Positions 32,333 to 41,062 of a DNA stretch of 64,000 nt are shown here, in pieces. The translations under genes were made by a program, and so were the position numbers. The stretch covers positions 496,001 through 560,000 of the forward strand of contig CAVYRS010000003.1 in the NCBI GenBank assembly GCA_963770995.1, read 5' to 3'. The stretch is from CAVSWN01 sp963770995 (GTDB taxonomy: Bacteria > Acidobacteriota > Vicinamibacteria > Vicinamibacterales > CAVVIG01). Under the pieces are notes generated by a model, which worked only from the letters and a program-made list of their open reading frames with translations, was not told the origin of the DNA and ran no database searches. Every line of letters starts with the position of its first letter. The first letter of the stretch is position 1.

Positions 32333-32779
32333 ATGAAACTCCTGCTGACTTGCACGGCGCTTGTGCTCATGGCTCCCTTCACGATGTCGGGGGCCCAAAC
32401 GGACGCCGAGTCGCTCGCCGCCCAGGTCACCGCCGCCGAGCGCGCGTTTGCGAAGACGATGGCCGATCGGAACCACGCGGCGTTCGTGTCGTTCCTCGCG
32501 GACGAAACCGTGTTCGTGCCCGAGGGCGCGCCGGCGCTCCGGGGGAAGCAGGCGGTCGCGGCCGCGTGGAAGCGGTTTTACGAAGGGCCGCAGGCGCCGT
32601 TTGCGTGGGAGCCGGACCGGGTGGAGGTCCTCGACTCGGGTCAGCTGGCGCTGAGCAGCGGTCCGGTCCGCGATCCGCAGGGCAATCGGACCGGGACGTT
32701 CAACTCCGTGTGGCGGCGCGAAGGCGGCGCCTGGAAGATCATCTTCGACAAGGGCTGTCCGCGGTGCGAGTGTAAATAG
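32333..32779 (+). CDS. Exported SnoaL/DUF4440-like protein
   Basis: 148 residues from ATG 32333 (a second ATG at 32324 is possible; neither has a good ribosome binding site). Signal peptide to about residue 21, then a small alpha+beta cone-fold domain of the DUF4440/SnoaL-like group: AAERAFAKTMADRNHAAFVS, FLADETVFVPEGAPALRGK and the C-terminal GAWKIIFDKGC. Some members are isomerases; many have no known role. The C-terminal CPRCECK tail is Cys-rich. Confidence 0.75.
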   Translation: MKLLLTCTALVLMAPFTMSGAQTDAESLAAQVTAAERAFAKTMADRNHAAFVSFLADETVFVPEGAPALRGKQAVAAAWKRFYEGPQAPFAWEPDRVEVLDSGQLALSSGPVRDPQGNRTGTFNSVWRREGGAWKIIFDKGCPRCECK

Positions 32780-32893
32780 CATAGTGCACAGTGCTCGGTG
32801 CACAGTGCACGGTGCTTGCACGGTGCAGTTGCACTGAGCACTGAGCACTCTGCACTGGGCACCGGGCACCGGGCACCGGGCACCGGGCACTGT
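32780..32893. repeat. Tandem-word inverted repeat (GTGCACAGTGC word)
   Basis: GTGCACAGTGCTCGGTGCAC-type words are followed by complementary GCACTGAGCACTGAGCAC words and four tandem copies of GGGCACC. The element separates the convergent SnoaL-like and cystathionine beta-synthase genes and ends 1-2 bases from the latter's stop. Confidence 0.85.
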
Positions 32894-32894
32894 G

Positions 32895-34264
32895 CTACAT
32901 CACGCGTATGAGATCGGATCGCGTGATGATGAACGTCTTGTCCGTCTTGAAGTCGCGCACCAGCACCGCGGGATTCTGCGGCGTGATCATCGTCGACAGC
33001 AGATCGACCGGCGTCGACACATCGACGAACGGAAACGCCGGCTGCATGATCGACTCGACCGGCTCGCGATTTGATCGCCGGGTTGCGCACGCAGCTCCTC
33101 GTACAGGTGCATCTCGTTCAGCGACCCGACGAGCCGCTTGTCGCGCGTAATCGAAATCTGCGAGAAATCGTGCTCGCTCATCAGCCGCAGCGCGTGCTCC
33201 ACCGGCTCGTTCGCCTCGATCGCGCACAGCTCGCCCGACAGCCGCGCGGCGACCAGATCGCGCGCGGTCATGCCGCTCTTCTCGAGGAACCCCTTCTCGC
33301 GCATCCAGTCGTCGTTGAACATCTTCCCCAGATAGCGCGACCCGTGGTCGTGGAAGATCACGACGATGACATCGCTCGCGACGAAGTGGTCGCGCAGCTG
33401 CAGCAGTCCGGCCATCGCCGATCCGGCGGAGTTGCCGGCGAAGATCCCTTCTTCGCGCGCGATGCGCCGCGTCATGATCGCCGCGTCCTTGTCGGTGACC
33501 TTCTCGAAATGATCGATGACCGAGAAGTCGACGTTCTGCGGGAGAAAGTCCTCGCCGATGCCTTCGGTGATGTACGGATAGATCTCGTTCTTGTCGAAGA
33601 CGCCGGTCTCCTTGTACTTCTTGAACACCGACCCGTAGGTGTCGATGCCCCAGACTTTGATCGCCGGATTGCGCTCCTTGAGATACCGGCCGATGCCCGA
33701 CACGGTGCCGCCGGTGCCGACGCCGACGACCAGGTGCGTGATGCGGCCGTCGGTCTGCTCCCAGATCTCGGGCCCGGTCTGCTCGTAGTGCGCCGTCGAG
33801 TTCGACAGGTTGTCGTACTGGTTGGCCTTCCACGAGTTGGGAATCTCCTTCACGAGCCGCGACGACACCGAGTAGTACGACCGCGGATCCTCGGGATCGA
33901 CGTTGGTCGGGCAGACGATCACTTCGGCGCCGAACGCCTTCAGCGCGTCGACTTTCTCCTTCGACTGCTTGTCGGTCGTCGTGAAGACGCACTTGTAGCC
34001 CTTGACCACCGCGGCGATCGCGAGTCCCATGCCGGTGTTGCCGGAGGTGCCCTCGATGATCGTGCCGCCCGGCTTGAGCAGCCCGGCGCGCTCGGCGTCC
34101 TCGATCATCTGCACCGCCATCCGGTCCTTGATCGAGTTGCCGGGGTTGAACGTCTCGATCTTGGCGAGGACGGTGCCTTTCACGAGACCGCGCGTGAGGC
34201 GGTTGATGCGGACCATCGGCGTTTCGCCGATGGCATCGAGAATCGTGTCGCAGATCTTCTTCAC
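32895..34264 (-). CDS. Cystathionine beta-synthase (PLP domain plus C-terminal CBS pair); two single-base insertions
   Basis: About 456 residues. The PLP domain shows NPGNSIKDRMA (Schiff-base Lys), EGTSGNTGMGLA and the phosphate loop GVGTGGTVSGIGRY, all standard for cystathionine beta-synthase/cysteine synthase enzymes that condense serine or its activated forms with homocysteine or sulfide. Residues from about 340 form a CBS-domain pair (EHDFSQISITRDKRLVGSL ... NPAVLVRDFKTDKTFIITR). Two extra bases at about 33085 and 33066 break the frame around NPAIKS; at each site the pair G and C are synonymous third bases (Ala, Ser). Removing them restores a normal-length enzyme ending at 32895. Confidence 0.9.
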
Positions 34265-34299
34265 CGAATCAGTTTATACTGCCGCGATTTACGACAACG

Positions 34300-34360
34300 C
34301 GGAACTCGCAGAACTCGCAGAGCCAATTCGTCCTCTGCGGGTTCCGCGGGTTCTGCGTGA
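34300..34360. repeat. Tandem-word inverted repeat (GAACTCGCA word)
   Basis: GCGGAACTCGCAGAACTCGC followed by CTCTGCGGGTTCCGCGGGTT forms inverted arms. It lies in the divergent gap between the cystathionine beta-synthase start and the cupin start. Confidence 0.75.
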
Positions 34361-34371
34361 GCCGTTCGCAC

Positions 34372-34734
34372 ATGCCGCGACTCATCTCAACGCCGACTGT
34401 CATCGCTGCCGCTGGCACCAAACCCAAACGCATCGAAGAGTTCGCCGGCCGCGTGAACTCGGGCCACGCGCAAGTCAGCGTGGCGCGGATGACGTCGCCC
34501 TCCGGCTGGGAAGAACCCGGTCAGCGGCCGGAATTCGAAGAGATCACCGTTGTCCTGCGCGGCATGGTGCGCGTGGAGCACGATGGCGGCACGCTCGATG
34601 TCCGCGCCGGACAGGCGGTCGTCACCTCGCCGGGCGAGTGGGTTCGCTACAGCACGCCGGAGCCGGACGGCGCCGAATACATCGCGATCTGTTTGCCGGC
34701 GTTTTCGCCGGACACCGTTCATCGGGACGAATAG
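34372..34734 (+). CDS. Cupin-domain protein
   Basis: 120 residues from ATG 34372 (an upstream GTG at 34357 is possible). A single compact cupin barrel: RPEFEEITVVLRGMVRVEHDGG (first motif, with Glu in place of one His), then VRAGQAVVTSPGEWVRYSTPE (second motif). Metal-binding histidines are mostly missing, so a metal-independent binding role is possible. The substrate is unknown. The gene ends 40 bases before the kinase start. Confidence 0.75.
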   Translation: MPRLISTPTVIAAAGTKPKRIEEFAGRVNSGHAQVSVARMTSPSGWEEPGQRPEFEEITVVLRGMVRVEHDGGTLDVRAGQAVVTSPGEWVRYSTPEPDGAEYIAICLPAFSPDTVHRDE

Positions 34735-34773
34735 CTCCTCGACCCGGTATACTCCGCACACCGAATCGACATT

Positions 34774-36556
34774 TTGGCAGTCACTCCCGGAACGCGGCTC
34801 GGGCCATACGAAATCTGCGCGCAGCTCGGCGCGGGCGGCATGGGCGAGGTGTATCGCGCTCGCGATACCAAACTCGGTCGCGACGTCGCCATCAAGGTCC
34901 TGCCCGAGTCGCTGCGAGCCGATCCCGATCGCCGAGCGCGCTTTGAACGCGAAGCGCACGTCCTCGCCGCGCTGAACCACCCGCACATCGCCCAGATTCA
35001 CGGATTCGAAGATTCGACCGGCGTGCCCGCGCTCGTGATGGAGCTCGTCGAGGGGCCGACCCTGGCCGATCGCATCGCGCGGGGACTCGTCCCCGTCGGC
35101 GAGGCGCTCGCGATCGCCAGACAGATCGCCGAGGCGCTCGATGCGGCTCACGAGCAGGGAATCATTCATCGCGATCTGAAACCCGCCAACATCAAGGTCC
35201 GCGACGACGGGACCGTCAAGGTTCTGGATTTCGGGCTGGCCAAAGCTGTAGGTCCGGCTGAAGCCGGACCCCACGTACAAGCGGGCCACGGACACACTGC
35301 CGACGTACGTGGGGTCCGCCTTCAGGCGGACCTACACGCGGAGCTGGCGGCAACGAAAGCTCTGACTGGCGCGCACGTGATTCTCGGCACAGCCGCCTAC
35401 ATGTCGCCCGAGCAGGCGCGTGGGCAGGCCGTCGACAAGCGCACGGACATATGGGCGTTCGGGTGTGTGCTCTTCGAGATGCTGACGGGTCGCCTGGCAT
35501 TTGCAGGTGCAACGGTGTCGGACACCATTGCGGCGATCATCGACCGCGAGCCGGATTGGCGCACGCTTCCGGCAACGACACCACCTCACGTTCGCACGCT
35601 CCTGCAGCGCTCCCTGGCGAAAGATCGGACGCACCGGCTGCGCGATATCGGCGACGCGACGTTCGATCTCGAAGGCATTCGCGATCGCGGCACGACCACG
35701 GTGAAGCGCGACCGACGCGCTCCATCGTTGCTCATGCTGCTCGCCGCGGTCGCGGCAGCCGTCGCCGCCGGCGTGGCGGCGCGGTTCATCTGGCGGAGCG
35801 ATCCGCCGCCGTCATCGACGAGTCGCTTTCAGATCTCGCTCGGACCCACGCAGAGTTTCCCGATGGGTGTCGGCGCTGGCGAACAATTCGCCCTCGCTCT
35901 GTCACCAAACGGCCGCCGGCTGGCCTTCGTCCTCACCGACGGGATCCATCTGCGATCGATCGACGAGCTCGACGAACGTCGACTTCCTGAGTCGCCCGAA
36001 CCGTCAAGACCCCAGCTCATGGTCCCCGGACGGCCGTGTTCTCGCCTTCGCAGAGTTACATCCCTCGACCGGATTTGATCTCTGGACAGTTACGCAGACT
36101 GGTGAGACGCGTCCACTGCTCGTGACCAACGCGAACGAGACCGCGCCCAGATTCTCGCCGGACGGACGCTGGATCGCGTACGCGTCGGATGAATCGGGCC
36201 GGCGCGAGATCTACGTCCGGCCATTTCCTGCATTCGATCGGAAATGGACGATCTCGACCGACGGCGGCGCGGAGCCGATCTGGCGGCGAGATGGCAAAGA
36301 ACTCTTTTACCGGAATCGCGACACGGTCATGACCGTGACAACCGACACGTCCGCTGGATTCAAGGCCTCCGCTCCACAGGCGCTGTTTCGAGGTGACTAC
36401 GACCAGGCGAGCAGCACGACTGCGCATCCACACTTCGACGTCGCGCCTGACGGCCAGCGTTTCCTGATGGTGAAGCCGGAGAAAAGCGCGTCTCAGATTG
36501 TCGTCGTGCTGAACTGGCTCGACGAGTTCAAAAGGCGCGCGGCCGAGACGAAGTGA
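34774..36556 (+). CDS. Ser/Thr protein kinase with C-terminal WD40/PD40-type propeller; repeat module inserted in the kinase domain
   Basis: Starts at TTG 34774 (LAVTPGTRLGPYEI). Kinase motifs: GAGGMGEVYRA, VAIKV lysine, HRDLKPANIK, DFGLAKA (about 152) and GTAAYMSPEQ (about 205). Between DFG and the MSPEQ segment, about 31 residues (157-188; GPAEAGPHVQAG... RLQADLHAE) are encoded by a palindromic repeat module that keeps frame. A membrane helix (LLMLLAAVAAAVAAGVAARFIW) follows at about 320-340. The external propeller is short: a first blade joins directly to RQDPSSWSPDGRVLAF, so several blades usual in this family appear to be missing. One extra base at 35997/35998 (Pro CCC/CCG) breaks the frame. 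Whether the kinase is active with the insert is unknown. Confidence 0.8.
35246..35338. repeat. GGTCCGGC palindrome module, copy 4, inside a kinase gene
   Basis: Left end GTAGGTCCGGCTGAAGCCGG with ACCCCACGTAC, right end GTACGTGGGGTCCGCC with TTCAGGCGGACCTAC. Length of about 93 bases is a multiple of three and no stop codon is created. It is placed between the DFG and MSPEQ segments of the kinase. Confidence 0.9.
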
Positions 36557-36632
36557 GCTGGATCGCCTCAGGAGTCGTGCATTCGCACGCCCGGTCCCAC
36601 GCTATAATCCGCGACGCCAACGGAGAGGTGAC

Positions 36633-37127
36633 ATGACGAGAACGTCGCTCGTGGCGACGGCCATCCTGATCGCTGGAAGCGTCGAAACATCTGGCCTCGC
36701 TCAGCAACGAAGCGGACCAGCGAAGGATCGGCTTGTGGGCGCCTGGGGGCTGGTGAGCTTCGTGTCCTTCGACGCCGCCGGCGTCTCGCGACCCGGCGCC
36801 TACGATCACGGACGCATCGTCTACGACGCCAGCGGCCAGATGACCGCCCAGTTGATGAATTCGGCCAACAAGGCCGACACTCCGCCGGCCACCGACGCCG
36901 ACCGCGCCGCGGCGTACCGGCGCTATCTCGGGTATTACGGGCCGTTTACGGTGGATGATCTGGCCGGAATCGTGATCCACCACGTCGTCGGATCGTCGAA
37001 TCCAAGCTGGATCGGAAGCAACCAGGTGCGATACTTCGAACTCTCTGCAGACGGGAACAAGCTCACGCTGTCCACCAAGAATCAGGGACGGGTCACCGGC
37101 GCGCTGGTGTGGGAGCGGATCAGGTAG
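36633..37127 (+). CDS. Exported lipocalin-like domain protein
   Basis: 164 residues from ATG 36633 with a good upstream GGAGAGG. Signal peptide to about residue 23. The mature part resembles the lipocalin-like (lipocalin_5 type) domain: RLVGAWGLVSFVSFDAAG at the start, GRIVYDASGQMTAQLM, and a C-terminal strand GALVWERIR. Members bind small hydrophobic molecules or are uncharacterised. It is convergent with the next kinase, with 7 bases between stops. Confidence 0.75.
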   Translation: MTRTSLVATAILIAGSVETSGLAQQRSGPAKDRLVGAWGLVSFVSFDAAGVSRPGAYDHGRIVYDASGQMTAQLMNSANKADTPPATDADRAAAYRRYLGYYGPFTVDDLAGIVIHHVVGSSNPSWIGSNQVRYFELSADGNKLTLSTKNQGRVTGALVWERIR

Positions 37128-37134
37128 AGTCGTG

Positions 37135-39336
37135 TCAGCGCTGCGCGCCGAGCAGAGTTGGCTCCTCGATGATCGACACGAGCAGCCAATCGATCGGGTG
37201 AATGCGATCGAATCCGACGACCGACGGAGCACCGAAGCGGCTCGTCTCGACGAACCCGACGTCATGGGCCTGCACGGCACGCCGAATCTCCTCGAGCGGC
37301 AGCCGCCCCGCCAGCTCGGTTCCACCGCCGCCGCGTTCACCGCGCGAGGCGTCATGCGCGGCCAGCACGGCGCCGTCACGATCGAGAAGAAGAGTTGTGC
37401 GGACACCAGGAATCTGCCCCTCCTGGAGCAGATTCGTGAGCGCATGATCGAGGGAGAGCACCAAGCCAATGCCGCCTCGCACGCGGCCTGCGGCAGTGCG
37501 CACCGGTTCGCTGACGACGAGCTCGCGCCCGCCGCGACGCGGGTTGATGTCCAACGCAGCCCATAGCGAGCGCGGATCGGCCGTTTCGCGAAACCACCAC
37601 GCGGATCGAGGGTCATCGAGCTGTTGCGATTCCGTCGGGGCCGGGTACACGTACACCAGCCCGACGTCGTACGCCGCAACCAGCGCCTGGACTGCTGCGC
37701 CGCTGGAACCGACCGGCGCGTCTGCCGGTCCGCCGAGCGTTCGCCGCGCGAGCTCGACAACGTCGCGCTGGTTCTTCTGCGCGTCGAGCAGGCGTCTTGC
37801 CAGCCTCTCGGCTTCCGGTCGAGAGCCTCCCGAGAGCAAGCCGTACACGCCGTCGGCCGGATCGCCTGGCGGTCGTGCGCCTGCGCCACCGCCGACCCAC
37901 GGAATTGCCGCGCCGCTCGGCATCCCGAACTCCATCGCGTACGAGGCGACCAGCGCCAGAGCGTCCAGCTCGCCGCGGAGATCGAGCAGCCGCGTCTGGA
38001 GACGGTCGCCCTGAAGCGCGACCTGGTTCGCGAACGCCTCGAGCCGCCGTTCGCGGCTCTGCTGCGCTTTGAGCGCGCGATCGCTGCGCCAGACGAGGGC
38101 CGCAATGGCGGCGAGACAGATCACCGCGAAGGCGAGCACGCCGAGCGCAACAGTCTGACGGTGCTGCGCCAGTCGGCGCACGAGTTGCTGCCAGCGGCTC
38201 TCAGGCAGCGCCTCGACCGACTCGCCGCGCAGAAAGCGGCGCAGGTCGTGGGCGAACGCGCCCACATCCGGATAGCGGGCATCCGGATCTGGAGCCATCG
38301 CACGTGTCACGATCGCCGAGAGCTCGGGCGGAATGCGCTCTCCCTGGAAGTGCTCCACGGGTTCGCGGGCGCCGGATTCCGCCTGCTTGAGAATTTCCAA
38401 TGTCGTGCGTCCTGCGAACGGCCGCCGCAAGGTCACCAGCTCGAACAGAATCAGCCCAAGCGAGCACTGATCGCTTCTCGCATCGAGATCGTCGAGGCGG
38501 CCATGGGCTTGTTCTGGCGACATGTACAGCGGAGTGCCGACGATGGACCCGAATGCGGTCTGATCGCCGTCCGCAAGGACGACTGCAGGATTCGACGTCG
38601 CAGGCTGCGCAGCCGGCTTCGCGACCAGGCGGCAGATCCCCCAGTCCATGACGTAGACCTCGTTGTGCTGGCCGAGCATCAGATTGGCCGGCTTGAGATC
38701 GCGGTGCACGACGCCGCGCGCATGCGCATACTCGACCGCATCGCACACCTTGAGGAAGTGCTCGAGCCTGACGGTCAGCGAATGCGCTTCGTCGATCGCC
38801 TGGCCTGCCTCGCAGGCCGTCTTCGTTTCGGCGATGAGCTGCGCGAACGTCCGCCCTTCGACCAGTTTCATGGCGTAGGCGGGGCGCCCGCCGTCAGCCA
38901 CCTCGAGTCCGTACACCGGGACGATGTGCGGGTGATCGAGCTGCGCCGTGACTTGGACCTCGCGGACGAATCGAGCGCGCGCCAATCGATCCTGGGCGAT
39001 CTCTTTCGAGAGTTCCTTGAGCGCAACACGCCGCAAGAGCTCGACATCGTGCGCGACATGCACGGTTCCCATGCCGCCGCGCCCCGCGACCCCGACGACG
39101 ACGTAGCGGACGGCGGCCGGCGGCAGAACCGCTTCGCCAACCGCACCGCCCCCCGCGTCGCGCCCGGACGCGGACCCCTCCAGGATCACGGTCTGTGCCT
39201 GCTCGAGGGACGCAACCGTCGATGGGCGCCCTCGTTCGTCCGCGACGCGTTCGTTGACGATCACGGTGGGCGTGTCGGCGAGAAGCAGCGTCGGCGCGGC
39301 CACGTCGACCGCCTCGCGTACGTCGGGATCAGGCAT
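37135..39336 (-). CDS. Membrane Ser/Thr protein kinase with extracytoplasmic Cache-like sensor region
   Basis: 733 residues from ATG 39336. Kinase domain about 80-345: AGRGGMGTVHVAHD, VALKELSKE lysine, HRDLKPANLM (about 210) and MDWGICR (about 229), where the usual DFG is DWG. Then GTPLYMSPEQAHG. A membrane helix (LGVLAFAVICLAAIAALVW) lies at about 395-415. The external part contains a helical segment and an alpha/beta region with LVYVYPAPTE, SAWWFRETADPRSLWAALD, VSEPVRTAAGRVRGGIGLVL and FDRIHPIDWLLVSIIEEP, resembling double-Cache ligand-binding domains. It is probably a sensor kinase for small extracellular ligands. The Cache call is by pattern only. A CGTTCTATCGAACG inverted repeat lies just upstream (about 39383-39398). 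Confidence 0.85.
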   Translation of the reverse strand: MPDPDVREAVDVAAPTLLLADTPTVIVNERVADERGRPSTVASLEQAQTVILEGSASGRDAGGGAVGEAVLPPAAVRYVVVGVAGRGGMGTVHVAHDVELLRRVALKELSKEIAQDRLARARFVREVQVTAQLDHPHIVPVYGLEVADGGRPAYAMKLVEGRTFAQLIAETKTACEAGQAIDEAHSLTVRLEHFLKVCDAVEYAHARGVVHRDLKPANLMLGQHNEVYVMDWGICRLVAKPAAQPATSNPAVVLADGDQTAFGSIVGTPLYMSPEQAHGRLDDLDARSDQCSLGLILFELVTLRRPFAGRTTLEILKQAESGAREPVEHFQGERIPPELSAIVTRAMAPDPDARYPDVGAFAHDLRRFLRGESVEALPESRWQQLVRRLAQHRQTVALGVLAFAVICLAAIAALVWRSDRALKAQQSRERRLEAFANQVALQGDRLQTRLLDLRGELDALALVASYAMEFGMPSGAAIPWVGGGAGARPPGDPADGVYGLLSGGSRPEAERLARRLLDAQKNQRDVVELARRTLGGPADAPVGSSGAAVQALVAAYDVGLVYVYPAPTESQQLDDPRSAWWFRETADPRSLWAALDINPRRGGRELVVSEPVRTAAGRVRGGIGLVLSLDHALTNLLQEGQIPGVRTTLLLDRDGAVLAAHDASRGERGGGGTELAGRLPLEEIRRAVQAHDVGFVETSRFGAPSVVGFDRIHPIDWLLVSIIEEPTLLGAQR

Positions 39337-39460
39337 AGTCTCGCGAAGGGGAACCGGACTCGTTGAAGTAGGAGTCGACCTTCGTTCTATCGAACGAAGC
39401 AGGCGACGACTACACCCGGCGGCTGCGCGCAATTGCCCTCTTTTGCGCGCGTTGGATTTG

Positions 39461-40210
39461 CTATCGTCCCCCCGCGACGTCAATGAACGTCCCGGTCGAA
39501 TACGACGCGTCCTCCGACAACAGCCAGACGATCGCGCGCGCGACTTCGATGGGATGGCCGCCGCGCCGCATCGGCAGCGTCGGCCCGAGCCGATCGACAC
39601 GGCCCGGCTCGCCGCCGCTCGCGTGGATGTCGGAGTAGATGATGCCGGCTCGAACGCCGTTGACGCGGATGCCCTCCGCCGCCACTTCTTTGGCCAGACC
39701 GATGGTCAGCGCGTCGAGCGCGGCTTTCGACGCCGCGTAGTCCACATACTCGCCCGGCGCGCCAAGCTGCGCCGCTCGTGACGAGACGTTGACGATGGCG
39801 CCGCCCGCGCCTCCGCGAGAGGTGGACATACGGCGGACCGCTTCGCGCGCGCAGAGGAACGCGCCCGTGACGTTGGTCGCGAAGATGCGCGTCAGACGCG
39901 CGGCATCCATCTGCTCGACGCGCGTCTGCAGCTCGAGGATGCCGGCGTTGTTGACGAGCGCCGTGAGCGGCCCCAGGGACGCATCGATCGTTTCGAACAA
40001 CCGCACAACCTCGGCTTCCACCGAGACGTCGGCGCCGACCGCCACTGCGCGGCCGCCCGCACGCTCGATGTCCGATACAACGGCGTTCGCCGCCGCTTCG
40101 TTCGCGCGGTAGTTCACGCAGACGGCATAGCCGCGCTCCGCGGCAAGACGCGCTGTGGCCGCGCCAATCCCTCGGCTGCCGCCGGTGACGAGCACAACGG
40201 GATGGATCAT
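39461..40210 (-). CDS. Short-chain dehydrogenase/reductase (SDR)
   Basis: 249 residues from ATG 40210. Classical SDR: cofactor motif VTGGSRGIGAA, NNAG at about 88, catalytic YVDYAASKAA (Tyr and Lys) and a C-terminal SEDASYSTGTFIDVAGGR. The Arg after the second strand (NYRANE) suggests NADP(H) preference. The substrate is unknown; the closest pattern is glucose-1-dehydrogenase/3-oxoacyl reductase-like enzymes. No coupling to neighbours: a hairpin repeat lies just upstream. Confidence 0.92.
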   Translation of the reverse strand: MIHPVVLVTGGSRGIGAATARLAAERGYAVCVNYRANEAAANAVVSDIERAGGRAVAVGADVSVEAEVVRLFETIDASLGPLTALVNNAGILELQTRVEQMDAARLTRIFATNVTGAFLCAREAVRRMSTSRGGAGGAIVNVSSRAAQLGAPGEYVDYAASKAALDALTIGLAKEVAAEGIRVNGVRAGIIYSDIHASGGEPGRVDRLGPTLPMRRGGHPIEVARAIVWLLSEDASYSTGTFIDVAGGR

Positions 40211-40217
40211 GCCGATC

Positions 40218-40282
40218 TGCCACGAAAACATGAAAACACGAAACCACATCTCATGTCTTTTTCGTGCTTTCGTGATTTCGTG
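40218..40282. repeat. CCACGAAG-word inverted repeat
   Basis: Arms CCACGAAAACATGAAAACACG and GCTTTCGTGATTTCGTGGCT around a short AT-rich centre, filling the gap between the VOC protein stop and the SDR start. Confidence 0.85.
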
Positions 40283-40283
40283 G

Positions 40284-40676
40284 CTACGTGCGCGGATCGA
40301 CCCGTGTAGGCAACTCGTACCAGATCTCGATCTCGTATCCGTCGGGATCGGTCGCGAACAGATACGGCTCGCCGGGCACGAACTCGCCCTGCTCTTTCAC
40401 CTTCCCGCCCGCTTTCTTCACGGCGCGAGCGGCCGCGTCGATGTCTCTGGGATTCTGGAGGCGGAACCCGAAGTGCGCGATGCCGCCGGATTTCCCCGCG
40501 TCCTTCGCCTTTTTCTCGATGACGATCACGTCGCGCGCCCCGGGCGTCTGCAGCTGCGCAAAGCCGTCCTGGCGATAGACCTCGACGGCGCCGAACACCT
40601 TCCGGTAGAACGCCGACGAACGATCGACGTCGCGCACCGCGAGCGCCACGTGCGTCAGGCCGTAGGTTTTGATCAC
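40284..40676 (-). CDS. Glyoxalase/bleomycin-resistance (VOC) family protein
   Basis: 130 residues. GTG at 40676 is chosen because it overlaps the stop of the upstream gene (GTGA) and because the conserved VOC start TYGLTHVALAVRDVDRSSAFY follows at once. Other family features: HFGFRLQNPRDID and the C-terminal metal-ligand strand DPDGYEIEIWYE. VOC proteins bind a divalent metal with His/Glu residues and carry out isomerisation, dioxygenation or antibiotic sequestration; the precise activity is not predictable. Confidence 0.85.
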   Translation of the reverse strand: MIKTYGLTHVALAVRDVDRSSAFYRKVFGAVEVYRQDGFAQLQTPGARDVIVIEKKAKDAGKSGGIAHFGFRLQNPRDIDAAARAVKKAGGKVKEQGEFVPGEPYLFATDPDGYEIEIWYELPTRVDPRT

Positions 40677-40941
40677 TTCCGATGCATCACGCGCCAGATT
40701 TTGCCCTTGGCGTCTTCGGTGATCCGCGTCCACCTTCCAGCGACACGAACACATCGTCATTGGGTGCGACCACGAGATGACGGGCGCGGCCGACGTCGGT
40801 GGCGACGACCGCGGCACAAAATCCCTGCGGCAGCGTCAAGCCTCCGTTGTCGGCGTCGCAGGCGGGAGCTGATGCACCGCGAACGCCGGCAACTGCCAGC
40901 AGCAACGCCACGCACGCGAACAGAACCCAAGATCGCTTCAT
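40673..40941 (-). pseudogene. Internally deleted PQQ sugar-dehydrogenase-like gene
   Basis: ATG 40941 opens a signal peptide (MKRSWVLFACVALLLAVAG) and the start of a sorbosone/glucose dehydrogenase-like propeller (LTLPQGFCAAVVATDVGRARHLVVAPNDDVFVS). After about 66 residues the sequence jumps to a typical C-terminal end in another frame (ITEDAKGKIWRVMHRK) and stops at 40673. The roughly 300 residues expected between are missing. The stop overlaps the GTG start of the VOC gene, so the original gene order at both ends is preserved. Confidence 0.7.
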
Positions 40942-40961
40942 GAAACTCACCATCAGTGCAA

Positions 40962-41040
40962 ATGCAACCACGAAGCCACGAAGACACGAAAACTAAAACC
41001 AAACTATTCTTCTTCGTGTTTTCGTGTTTTCGTGGTTGCC
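40962..41040. repeat. CCACGAAG-word inverted repeat
   Basis: GCAACCACGAAGCCACGAAG and TTCGTGTTTTCGTGGTTGCC arms around AAACTAAAACC. It lies in the gap between the S9 peptidase stop and the deleted dehydrogenase start. Confidence 0.87.
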
Positions 41041-41062
41041 TTTGTTCTACTCTCGCGAATAT

